From Capronia americana (lineage: Eukaryota > Ascomycota > Eurotiomycetes > Chaetothyriales > Herpotrichiellaceae), in contig JADWQD010000003.1 in NCBI GenBank assembly GCA_016110215.1, forward strand, positions 2,356,001-2,420,000: 64,000 bases of DNA, read 5' to 3'. This document shows, piece after piece, positions 41,725 to 51,745 of this stretch. Numbering within the stretch: position 1 is the first letter of the stretch; each line of letters opens with the position of its first letter. The position numbers were made by a program, and so were the translations under genes. The notes beneath the pieces were generated by a model. It worked only from the letters and a program-made list of their open reading frames with translations, had not been told where the DNA came from and did no database searches.

Positions 41725-43904
41725 CTACACAACCTCGTCAACCATCTTCCTGAACTCCCTCTGTCTCTCACACAACTCCAAGAAAACCTTGTATTTGACG
41801 CTTAACAACTTCTTCACCTTGTCATCCTCAACCGGCCGAACAATCTTCCCCGGTTTACTCATCCGATCCATAATAGACCACAAATCCTCCGTCTTCCCCG
41901 TGGCCGGATCCGCACTCGCGGCCTTGGCTCCTAACATGGCTGCTCCATGGCACACGGCCGCATGCACATACCGAGGAATCAGCACCGGCATATCGCAAGC
42001 TGTAGCCACCAAACTCATCAATATCTCATTCTGACACTGCGACCCGGACATGAAAATCGAGTTTATCTTGTGCCCTGCCGAATTCATTGTGGAGATGATT
42101 TGCCAGGTCTGCAGGGCGATAAACTCCATTGTGGCGTAGTAATACAGCGCGAGGCCGTCGAGAGATTTATCGCTCGATAGACCTACGACGGAGCCTGACA
42201 TCGTAGGGTCAGCGATCGGCGAGCGGTTTCCGAAGAGGTCGCCGTAGAAAAAGAAATGGCGTGCCAAGTGACTTATGCTCGGGGCGTTGGATTTTTCCTT
42301 CATGTCCTCCAGGTGTTGATTTAGGAAGTCGTAGACGTTGCTGTTGGTAGACTCTGCGCGAGACAGGGCTTGGTTGTATGCCGGATGTGTTTCGAGCACA
42401 TGTTTCAACAATTCCCCCGTGGCGGATTGTCCTCCCTCGGCCATCCAATAGTTTGGAATCACGGCGTCACGGTAGGGGCCCCAGACCCCGTTTACGAAGA
42501 CCGGATCTTTGGACATGACCAAGTGGCAGGTGGATGTTCCTGCCACAGCAGCGAGTCGCGTGAAAGCTTGGGACTGATCGTTCGCAGGCGCGTCCTGGTT
42601 GAGGTTATCTGCCGAGAGTTGGACTTTGGCGCCAACAGTGCCGATCCAGCCTGCGTAAGCGTCGATGACGCCAGAGCCAACAGCAATACCAGCAGGAAGG
42701 CCCAAATCTGCTGCGGCCTTTGCGCACAAATGGCCGGCCAGCTCACCTGCGGAGAGATATTCGCCATTCTGTAGTCAGATACATTGTCTGTCAGTCGAGT
42801 CGAGTGACGAGTGACGGAAGCAGGGAAAGGAAAGGATCTCTAGAGTCAGAATAAGAAACGGGACAAGTGGTCGGGGAGGGGGGAAGGAAACACGAAGGAA
42901 ACAGGCTCACCACCCCATTGACACCACCCATCCTCTTGAAGTCATCTTCCGCCAGATCCTCCAGCCCAATATCCTTGAGGAAATCCTCCTGCCATCCCTT
43001 GACCGAGCCGTCGACCCCGACGGGCACGTACCCTTGCTTGCAGACCACGGAGCAGAAACTCCGCTTCTCATTCCCCGTGGCGATGTGCTCCAACGCGTCG
43101 GTCAAGTCGTAGAACTTGCACCGATCGAACAGCTCCTTGGGCATGTTGTTCTTCAGCCACAGCACCTTTGGGATTTCCATCTCGATGCTCATGGTGCCGC
43201 CGACGTATCTCAACAGGTTATGCTTTGTGGCGTTGATCTTCTTGGTCTCCTCGACGGGCCGGTGGTCGAGCCACAGCACGACGTTGTGGTCGTTTTGCTT
43301 GGCGTCGAAGTGCGGCGCCGTCACCGAGACGGGCTCGTCCGTGTCGTGCGTGAAGACGGCCAGCGAGCACGTCGCGTCGAACCCGATGCCGCGGATCGAG
43401 CCCGCGTCGATGTTGCCCTGCGTCATGGCCCGGTGCACCGACAGGCAGATGCACCGCCAGATGTCTGTTGTCGATTGTTCCTTTTGTTGGACGACGGATT
43501 TGTCAGTTTGAAAAAGGGACTTGTTGCCGTAGGTATACACAGAGGAGAGAGTATACGAGTGAGAGAGAGCTGTCGAGGTGTGTGTGTTTGTGTGTTTGTG
43601 TGTGTGTCCCTCCTTTTGACTCACTCAAACTCGACTCGACTCGACTCAAACTCAAACTCAATTCGATTCGACTTACATAGTATCCCGTCTGCGGCTGCCA
43701 GAGGCCAATGTTCTCGGAAGACAGGCCGACGATATCGCCGGCCTCGTTGATGATACACGCTCTCGCGCTCCCCGTGCCCACGTCAATCCCGATATAATGG
43801 TTCTGCTGGACGTGCACCTCGTTCCGGGCATCGACCGAGCCCTTGCGTATCGGCGTGTTCACCCCGCTATGGGGACCGGCCCGGAAGGGGATCGGTGCAG
43901 ACAT
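41725..43904 (-). CDS. FGGY-family carbohydrate kinase (ribulokinase-like)
   Basis: ATP-dependent sugar kinase of the FGGY clade that includes yeast Ydr109c and human FGGY; likely acts on a ketopentose such as ribulose, by family inference. Three exons: 43904-43677, 43480-42911 and 42768-41725; 613 aa. Introns are 196 and 142 nt. The first ATP-binding motif is GIDVGTGSARA (~40). Splicing restores TGYYEQSTTDIWRC and GGVNGVNGEYLSAGEL, both typical of the subgroup. The catalytic Asp is in GSGVIDAYAGWIG, phosphate 2 is AGTSTCHLV, and HAAVCHGAAMLGA is the C-terminal FGGY block. Intron 1 is filled with GT-rich and CTCGA/CTCAA repeats. The start at 43904 is the first ATG before the kinase fold. Confidence 0.94.
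43622..43672 (+). repeat. CTCGA/CTCAA pentamer and hexamer repeat in FGGY intron 1
   Basis: Copies of ACTCG and ACTCAA alternate, just inside the donor site of the intron; a GT-rich run (43577-43608) lies next to it. Confidence 0.8.
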
Positions 43905-45024
43905 GGTTTTTCAAAGAATGCTGTCACTTAAAATGTGTCCCAATCAATCTCTGGAACGGGGATTACACACACAGCTTTTAAGTGCAAGTGCAAGTGCCAG
44001 TGCCAGTGCGAGTGCGAGTGTGATTGTGAGGGTAAGAGGGAGGAGAGACGGAAAAGAGGAGAAAGGGAAGAATAGCGAAAGCAAAAACTCACAGCAGTGA
44101 GCGAGTGAAGAAGAGAGAAAGGTAGTAATGTAGTACTCGTGGATAATTTGATCGCTGGCTGAGGACGGGACTCAGCAATGGAGGAGGGGATCGCGATACC
44201 TTTTTTCGTCCTGACAACCCCTCGCGAGGCTATGTCATCTGTAGATCTTAGAATTTGTTGAAGCGCAGGGGTCCTGAGCTAGATGCTAGGCCTGACCCCT
44301 AGGGTGGCGGCGACATCGGGACTGTGTATAGCCTATTGGAGGTTCAGCGGGGTTGTGGATGGCTGAAATGGAACTGGTGGGAGAGAAAGAAAGTCGAGGG
44401 GTGGAGAAGATTTACTACTTCGTCCCTCTCAATTCCCAGCAAGCGAGGGCGGCGCGGCCATGCCAGAACTGACTGCTAGTAGCGCTTTTGTACTTAAAAG
44501 TGCTCGCTTACTCTCCCGTCGGCTACGATCAAATGTCTCACGAGGCTGCAGGAGGCCTTGTCCAGAACTGAGGTGAATTTTTTGTTGATTTCTCTTTCAG
44601 CAACATTCAGCATATTTGCAGCTATCGTGCAATCCCTGTCTCTCGTGAGACAACCCTTTGCCTGGTCGGCCGCCTTCACCGGCTCCTGGTGGCACATTCG
44701 AATAATATATACAGAAACGATGTCAGGACTGCCTGAATCGCACAACCACAGATCCCAAGCAGATAGCCAGCCCAAAGTTTTGATCAGAACGCCAACACAA
44801 CCCATTCTGCGAAACCGCGAATTTTGGTACCACATTGCTCCATTGCCCGCAATCCATTCCCCCATCTCCTTTGGTATAAGCTGGTGTTGGTTTGTCATCA
44901 CGCGTGTCCAAGCCTTGCGAAAGGTCCAAGTATCTTCTATCGTTTTCGTGACAAAGGAATAGGATGCTGAATCAAACGCCGAATCGACAGGGTATCAGAC
45001 AATTATTGCACACGTCCTCCGCGC
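43905..45024. other. Intergenic region between FGGY kinase and SET3
   Basis: Holds the FGGY promoter, with a stepped hexamer repeat at 43981-44029, and the 3' end of SET3. A 135-codon frame at 44494-44901 shows no family pattern. Confidence 0.4.
43981..44029 (+). repeat. Stepped hexamer repeat AGTGCA/AGTGCC/AGTGCG
   Basis: Two copies each of GCAAGT, GCCAGT and GCGAGT follow one another, changing one base at a time. It lies about 77 bp upstream of the FGGY start, so in its promoter or leader. Confidence 0.85.
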
Positions 45025-47973
45025 TCATTTTCTGAACTGAGCCAGTTGATGCAGTATGTTCGTTACATCTGCCGGTATCTTGATCTGCCTGCTTGTCGGA
45101 AACGCGACCCTCGCCCCCGTCGTGAGACGAGCGGAATCTACGGCTGGTTCCACAGGCTCTGGCGGACTATATTCCGGCTCCTCACCCTCGTCCTTCATTG
45201 AGGTGTCCTCAATTTCGCAGACTGAGAGAGCACCTGGGGGAGCCGGCTGGGGAGTAAGTTGTCCACCGGGCCGTAAGTTCCCCGTTGCTACCTTAGCGGT
45301 GCCAGAAGAGGACTCCGGTGGGCTCGTTGCAACTTTGATGGACTCAACCTCGCCGATGTCCAGGCCCAACTGTGTTTGAGATTTCTCGGCGGAAGGGGTT
45401 GATGCAAGACGACGACTCATGTAGTCTCCCAAGCTCAATTTCTTCCTCGCCGGATTTGCAGTGACCATGCCAGCTGCGAGGCCGGGTTGAGAGACAGGTA
45501 TCGAGGCTACAAGAGTAGGCGATTTTGCTGTGGTTGTTGTAGTCAGACCAGGAGTCGTCGCTGAGGTTGAGGACGACGAGGCAGAGGTGGCAGAGGACGG
45601 AAAGGCTGGCACAGGTGGCAGGGCGGACAAATTTAGCTTCGGTGCCGGAGGAGGTTTCCAGGGATGGTGGGTATGTGCCGCCTGCGAGGGTAAAGGATAG
45701 GTTGTTGCACCTACATTGTGCGGAGGACTGGTACTGTCGCTGGCAGATTGCGGACTGGTTGCGGCATCAACGGCCGAAATGCCCGCACGCTCGCTGGTAC
45801 CTTTCATCTCTACGTCCGCAGACGTAGGAGGGGCAGCGAACGGTTGCTGCGTCCATGCGGAAGGCAGTGAGGCCGGGACTGGCGACTGTTGCCCATGCCT
45901 TTCATGTTCCGCGAGTAGTTTCCGAAGCAACCGCTGCGTGGGTGTGGAGAATTTCCTCCTCTTTGCCGGTGGCGGTAAGGGCAGTTGAAGCTCTTCAGAA
46001 TCTGTCTGAACGGCAACACTGGTATATACAGGCCGTTGGGCTCTTGGCTGGGGTTTGCTTGGAGGGTCCATCGACTTGCCTCGACCTGCAGTAGCACGTG
46101 GCGGCGGTGGCGAACCCAAAGAATTATCATTGGGCCTTGACGATTGTCCACTGGGCGTGTTGGGGTGTGAAACTGGCTGATGCCCCAGCTGCTTCGAGGC
46201 GTTCACATTAGGGGTATTCAGCGTTGATCCACCAGAGGTGCGCTTCTTCTTGCGTTGCACTCCCTGCCCATTTTGATCTCGTTTTTCCTGTTCCCTCTGT
46301 GCGAACGCCTTTTCTGCCATTTGTATTTTGCGAAGCTCACGAGCAGTAAGCCCGTTTCCGAGAACAGGGTCGGCGTCAAGAGCAGCGACATTGACCGGCG
46401 TAATGTCTCGGCTTTGTCCACCGCTGCGAGAGGAATCGGGAGTAGATCGACGATCAGACTGGTCTTCGTCGTCGAGCGCCTTGGGTTCGCTTCCTGCACG
46501 ACTGTTGGTGGCATGTCCAGTACTAAAGGGCGAAATGGTTTGGTTTTTCTTACTTTGCTTCTTCCTCTTTCCCTTTTCTTTGGGCGCAGCCTCCACCGAT
46601 TTGGCCGGATACCTTCGATCGAATGGAGCAAGCAGGCAGGCCGCACCAGCATCGCATGCGCAGTCGCCGAAATTGGCGAGCACGCGGCTCACCCAGTCAA
46701 GGCGTCGATTTTGGCCTTGTTCGGAATCTTCTGCTGCGATCATGGCCTGGTCTAGAAACCACGGGGTGGTCAGCTCGGAACCAGCCGGGATGTCCTGACT
46801 TGCAACAAAGCAATGTCGAGTCTCATCGTTGTCAGAAACAAAAGTCTTCAGGGTGACGTTCGGCCGACATGATCTTCTCAAATAACGAAATCGAGTGCCA
46901 GATTTCCTGCTGTCAATGTAGATATCCATGTGCGGGTGGAAGAAAACAAATGGGTCCGGATGCCTCAGCTCTTGCCATCTGTTGGACGAAGACTTTTGCT
47001 GACAATACTCTTCTAACATGCCAACCTGACCTCGAACTTCGCCCACGACGTCGTTTTTCTTCACTGGCGATTGTATGCGCAAGAAGCGCCAAGTCGGGCG
47101 TCTGCCGTCATATTCGACATCCATTTTCTTGATTGTCTCGACCGAAACTTGTGGCCATGTACTCTGGTCTAGCGGCTGGTCCGAGCGTACGAAAGGTGAC
47201 TTCGCAGTGGGCTGTTGCCCAGGGCTGACCACCAAAGACGGGTCTGTGCGCCATGCGAAGAGTGTGTTGGTAGCCTGTATCGTTTGCTCGTTGTCCCTGG
47301 CATTCGTGTTTCCCTCATCGCGTTCATATAGTTCGAGAAAGTCAAGGGTGTACGTAGGGATAGCAGGGAAACGGAAAAGGTCCTGAGGAGACTTGGAAGG
47401 GCTCGGGTATGACTGTGCTGTCGAGGCGGCTCTTTTCCGGGTTTCACCATTGGTTGACACGACTGAGCCTGAGGTGCGATGGCTCGTCTTAGGCTTCTTT
47501 GAGGGTGGGCCGTCTCTTGCGCTGGTTACTGATTCGTGGCGATCATGGTGCCAGCCGTTCACCTGTTCGGGCGTCGCGTGGATGTCCTTGTGCTTTTTCT
47601 TCTGGGATTTTGAGCTGGCTCTCTTGATCTTCCGGTCACCGCCTTCAAGTGCCTCTCGATGCCTTCGTTGTCGTTCTGTGGCTTTCTTTGTGTCAAGATC
47701 TCGGGGGAAGCAGTCTGCGCAAAAGTGTTCATCTGGCACTTTCTTGCCGTGGTAGTAGCATTCGATGTGCTGCCAGGTGTCACACTTAGGGCAATAGACG
47801 GTGTTGCCATCGTCATCTGCGTAAATGCAGATACATTTGATGGTGTATTCCTCCTCGTCTTGTAGGTTGTCTGAGAGGGAGCCGTTGGGTAGAGGAGAGG
47901 CCAAAGAGGGAGCGGCGGTGACCGGGTAATGATTGGGAAGGGGATGCGTGGTGAGAAGGGAGGACTCTGTCAT
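45025..47973 (-). CDS. SET3: PHD-SET chromatin protein Set3
   Basis: Scaffold subunit of the Set3 histone-deacetylase complex, which reads H3K4 methylation and represses cryptic or meiotic transcription. Single exon, 982 aa. The PHD finger (~47-92) has the C4-H-C3 pattern CICIYADDDG, YCPKCDTWQHIECY and FCADCFP. A basic Lys/Ser-rich linker follows, then a SET domain (~350-480) with PFVFFHPHMDIYIDSRKSGTRFRYLRRSCRPNV and SAGSELT-like end IPAGSELTTPW. The catalytic NHSCxPN motif of active SET enzymes is RRSCRPN here, as in the Set3/MLL5 clade, so methyltransferase activity is unlikely. The long C-terminal half is Ser/Pro/Thr-rich and disordered. It ends in ADVTNILHQLAQFRK. Confidence 0.93.
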   Translation of the reverse strand: MTESSLLTTHPLPNHYPVTAAPSLASPLPNGSLSDNLQDEEEYTIKCICIYADDDGNTVYCPKCDTWQHIECYYHGKKVPDEHFCADCFPRDLDTKKATERQRRHREALEGGDRKIKRASSKSQKKKHKDIHATPEQVNGWHHDRHESVTSARDGPPSKKPKTSHRTSGSVVSTNGETRKRAASTAQSYPSPSKSPQDLFRFPAIPTYTLDFLELYERDEGNTNARDNEQTIQATNTLFAWRTDPSLVVSPGQQPTAKSPFVRSDQPLDQSTWPQVSVETIKKMDVEYDGRRPTWRFLRIQSPVKKNDVVGEVRGQVGMLEEYCQQKSSSNRWQELRHPDPFVFFHPHMDIYIDSRKSGTRFRYLRRSCRPNVTLKTFVSDNDETRHCFVASQDIPAGSELTTPWFLDQAMIAAEDSEQGQNRRLDWVSRVLANFGDCACDAGAACLLAPFDRRYPAKSVEAAPKEKGKRKKQSKKNQTISPFSTGHATNSRAGSEPKALDDEDQSDRRSTPDSSRSGGQSRDITPVNVAALDADPVLGNGLTARELRKIQMAEKAFAQREQEKRDQNGQGVQRKKKRTSGGSTLNTPNVNASKQLGHQPVSHPNTPSGQSSRPNDNSLGSPPPPRATAGRGKSMDPPSKPQPRAQRPVYTSVAVQTDSEELQLPLPPPAKRRKFSTPTQRLLRKLLAEHERHGQQSPVPASLPSAWTQQPFAAPPTSADVEMKGTSERAGISAVDAATSPQSASDSTSPPHNVGATTYPLPSQAAHTHHPWKPPPAPKLNLSALPPVPAFPSSATSASSSSTSATTPGLTTTTTAKSPTLVASIPVSQPGLAAGMVTANPARKKLSLGDYMSRRLASTPSAEKSQTQLGLDIGEVESIKVATSPPESSSGTAKVATGNLRPGGQLTPQPAPPGALSVCEIEDTSMKDEGEEPEYSPPEPVEPAVDSARLTTGARVAFPTSRQIKIPADVTNILHQLAQFRK

Positions 47974-50900
47974 ACTCCGACAGAGTTCCTCCTCATCGGT
48001 GGAGTCTGGGTGTTATCTTGTCTGTTTCAATCATAAAATGACTTGTCGCATGTCGCGCATCGCAAGAGCAAGGTGGTCCCTAGATACGATTGGGACCCCA
48101 AAACGGACTCAAGGAGGATCGCGCAAGTGAGCCGGTCGTGAGCATACGTCGGCTGCAATTCCAAGGCAGTTTTGAAGGCCTTTTCTGATCGATAAAATTG
48201 GCTTCAGAGGGTGGGCCACCAGGTCGCCAAAGAGGCCGCACAGGCGCAGAGGAGTAAGGGGTTTCGCAGAAGTCGAGAACCGATCAGAATCGAGAGTCGA
48301 TGGTATCGGCGAGAGTTTTGAGCGTAATATTGGGTATTTAAGCCGCTGTCGGCTGCGAAAAGGTCGAGTGAAGAGGTGATTACAAGAGAGTCGAGTTGGA
48401 GATCGAAGGAGTCGACGAGATAATCGGACACGGTGACACAGCACAAAGGAGGAGGGACACGCGGGATGGCGGATGGTAGGATCCGGTAGGTGAAAGAGTA
48501 TGAATTGGCAAGCAGGCTGGTGAAGAAAGGAAGAGATTGTTGACTGAGAAAGAGGAAGACGAAAGGAACGGCGAGAGGAAGATGGATGGAGGGACCCAAA
48601 GATGCAGATTGCGCAGCCAGCGCGAGTTAGAGAGACCGATTTCACTCAGTGCAGTCTGCATGCCCTTACGCACCCAACCTTGGGAGCCCCCAAGCCAAAT
48701 CCCAGTGAGCCAGTCCCAGGCTCAAGGCGGCCACTGCACAATCAGCGAGGGGACGCTGCTTGAATCTCAGGCCACTGACAGGGCAGAGTAAATATGGGCT
48801 CCCGGCTAGCCTGGAAGCAGGAAAGTCGGCAGAATAAGGGGCCCACTTCCACCGTCCACCACTCCTATCGCGCGCTTCCAGAGGCCCATGAGCAAAAGTG
48901 GCTCCGGAATGCGACGCCCTGTTTGCAACTTTTAACTGGCTTGTTCAGCCCACGAGCCTCCTTGTAACTTTTTCACCTGCCCCCGAACTCGCAGGTCGCT
49001 GTGAAGCCCGCGGATCACAGCACAGATACAGACTGGTTACAGCACATCTACCTGCAAGCTGCACCTCCAACAGCGACGCTGCGCTTGCTCAAACCTGCAC
49101 TGTTTCTCGTAACCGGACCGCGTCACGAGGGACCAGAAGCCGCGAATCAGTTGCTGCCCTTGACTTCTTAGTGCTATGCCTGTGCACAAGCAAGAACAAG
49201 CCACCAGCTTTCCCGTGTGGATTACCACCCACCCCTTCTCTCCCATCTCACTTTTCTTGTTCCGTTGCCCACTCCTCGTTCCTCTTCTCTTTCCTCCTCA
49301 CCCTTCGCCCATCGCAACATATCGTCCAGGATTCTCTCGCTGTAACGCGCAGCAACGGTCGAGGTGGGCCATTCAGATCCAAGACTTTCTTCCTCTTCAA
49401 TCCCGCCCCAAGAGACAGCGGTCTATGGTCGATTACCTGAATTTCTGAGCGGCAAAGGGCAATCAAGGTGCTGTCTTGCCGAGGCGGGGTTCGGATTCGA
49501 GTCAGAGACTGAGCAGTCCCAGGTACTGCAGCAATTCGTTGATCAGCTTCTCTCCCAGTCCACTCCTCTTAACCTCCTTCCGTCACTTGCAGTTCACTTG
49601 CACATTATCCATTGACATGTCATCATCTTATGCAAGGATATCATTGCCGGCACTCCTACATGACTTTTAGGGTTCCTTCAACTACTGCCCGTGCTTGATG
49701 CATCCTCCGTGTCCCGCCATCGCATCCGGACCACAGACTTGCTCACCTGGCTCCTATCCAGCCAACCTCGCATTTCCCTTGTTTGTTTCACTCAGCTGAC
49801 CTTCCCTAGTTTCCACCCTCACCGGTCGCGCGAAGCTTCATTCCCCTCTATGCTGCTATTCAGTCGCCTTGCCTTCTCCGGGGGCTCGTCCTGTTGCTCT
49901 ACCTCATGGTTTTGATTTCACATCCCAATATCCATCGCGATTCGGTGTTCGATCAAACTTGCTGAGTTTGATGACGGCGGCCGTCGAAAATTGCTAGAAG
50001 CACAGGCATACGATACGCGACTCAGGCACACCTGCCGAGGCGGATTGTTGCAGACTTTGCCCACCTTTCTGTGTTGCCGACTTTGTCCCCTGTCCTCCCA
50101 TAAAGACCCAGTCGAGTCTTCGAGTCACTACCACAAGAGCAACTGATGGGAGGCAGTTGCGCTAGATGGATGGAAGATTTCCTCCTACGAAGGATGGCTC
50201 CCGCAGCCACTCGAAAATGATATCCTTCCTGGTCGACCTTCATGGTCGTCCTCTGTGGCTTCAGCCGATCCGCCGGGACTTCATCGACACAATCTACCTC
50301 CGTCGCAGGTTTTCCATGTTGCAAGACATACCCATCACATCCTTGAAGAGCAGCGTCAATTTGAATCATGGCAATAGAGTCGTGAAAAAGATGTAGATAT
50401 TGAAACCTACAGTGCCGAAGCCTACAAGTCTCGATGGTCCTACTCAGGCCACCGATGGACCAACCATTGAGATCATGCTACCGCCGCACGCCGCAGCAAC
50501 GTTCATTGAGCTGTTTTTCTATACGATCATATCTGGTGGAATGGCATTCTCGAGGGACTGGCTCCAAACAGATACCAAAAATTGGTGGCCGATAGGCGCG
50601 CCGTTGTCTGTCAGGCCCCGGGTTGCTGGACGACCACAGAAGGCAGACAAGGCCAAAATTACTGCCAATACGGAGTACCAGACGGCCTGAATCGCTGCAT
50701 GCCGCGCAGCACGAAAAGATCGCTTCGAAGAATACTTTTCAGGTTACCTATCATTCAAACACCTTTTGTCACACGGGTTGCTGTTCGCTATTTGAAGCAA
50801 TCGACACTTATCGGGATACTCGACATTTCTGTCACGTTGGCAAAGTGGCAGCCTCAGCTGCACATCCCTGCTCCAAGACATGTTTTACATATCCCTAATA

Positions 50901-51745
50901 CCGGTGAGCTATGTGTGCTATGGCTCCCTCTGTACCGGGCACATGGACGAGGAACGTGTCGCGTGACCCCGGCCCTTTCCTGCATTTTTACAGTACGCGA
51001 CACACATGAGACTCTGCGAAGCCAAAACCATGGTACCGGAAATGTAAAACAGGTCGCAATGTGCCTCAGGTCTCCGTCCGGGGCTCGGCTGTCTTTCACT
51101 GGGGAAAGGCTCGATGTCTTTACGAGGTACTCTGTACCGAATCGCTGTTTGAGGTACTAATCTCCTTCGGCTGCCGGAAGGCAAGCAAATCGAATGTGCC
51201 GGACATTGTATGGCAAGCGATCACCACCTGCATACATGCAACCAGTGGTAGAAAAGCAACAAGGCGTACACTTGTCTCTCATCTTTGTGGGCCAACTCCT
51301 CATGTTTTACCCAGTACCTACTCTGTACGTACAGTACAAGACTACGGAAATGGGAAGGCAAACGCTAATCAGGCCTTGGCGGGCTTCGTGTCTTGTATTG
51401 ATTCTATTCTCAGGAGGTCTCTTTTCTCCTTACCGTAGCAAGAATGCACCCATTTCACTGCGCACACCGGTCTATCTGATTAGCTCCCTCTTTTCGCCAT
51501 TCCATGTTGAGTTTGCAGTACGGTCAACTGCAAGGCTGAGGAACCAACGCCTCTGCTACGTCCAAGGCTGTAGCTCGGCACCTCGCACACAGAATTGTAA
51601 GCAATGCAGGCATTTCTTGCTCTATCCCAACGGAGGAACTGTGGGTGTCGTCTTTTTTGTCGTCGCCGTCGTGATTGTGGTGGTGACGTCCCGTATGCAA
51701 CGCTTTACCTTCACCCTCGCCACGCTATTACCGGCACCCGGTCGC
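47974..51745. other. Gene-poor region (SET3 upstream, MFS downstream)
   Basis: Nearly 3.8 kb in which I could not support a gene. From 48870 to 49900 the + strand is C/T-rich like a promoter or leader. A + strand frame is open from about 50147 to 50370 and several 60-110-codon frames exist up to 51600, but none shows a domain. Around 51126-51345 there are many GGTACT/GTAC motifs. A non-coding transcript or a decayed gene is possible. Confidence 0.4.

Noticed and set aside
44494..44901. 135-codon minus frame downstream of SET3's 3' end
   Set aside because: No recognisable domain or leader composition; partly mirrored by an equally long + strand frame, suggesting chance.
46218..46755. Open frames of 140-166 codons on both strands inside SET3
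   Set aside because: Shadows of a long single-exon gene; no domain in the alternative frames.
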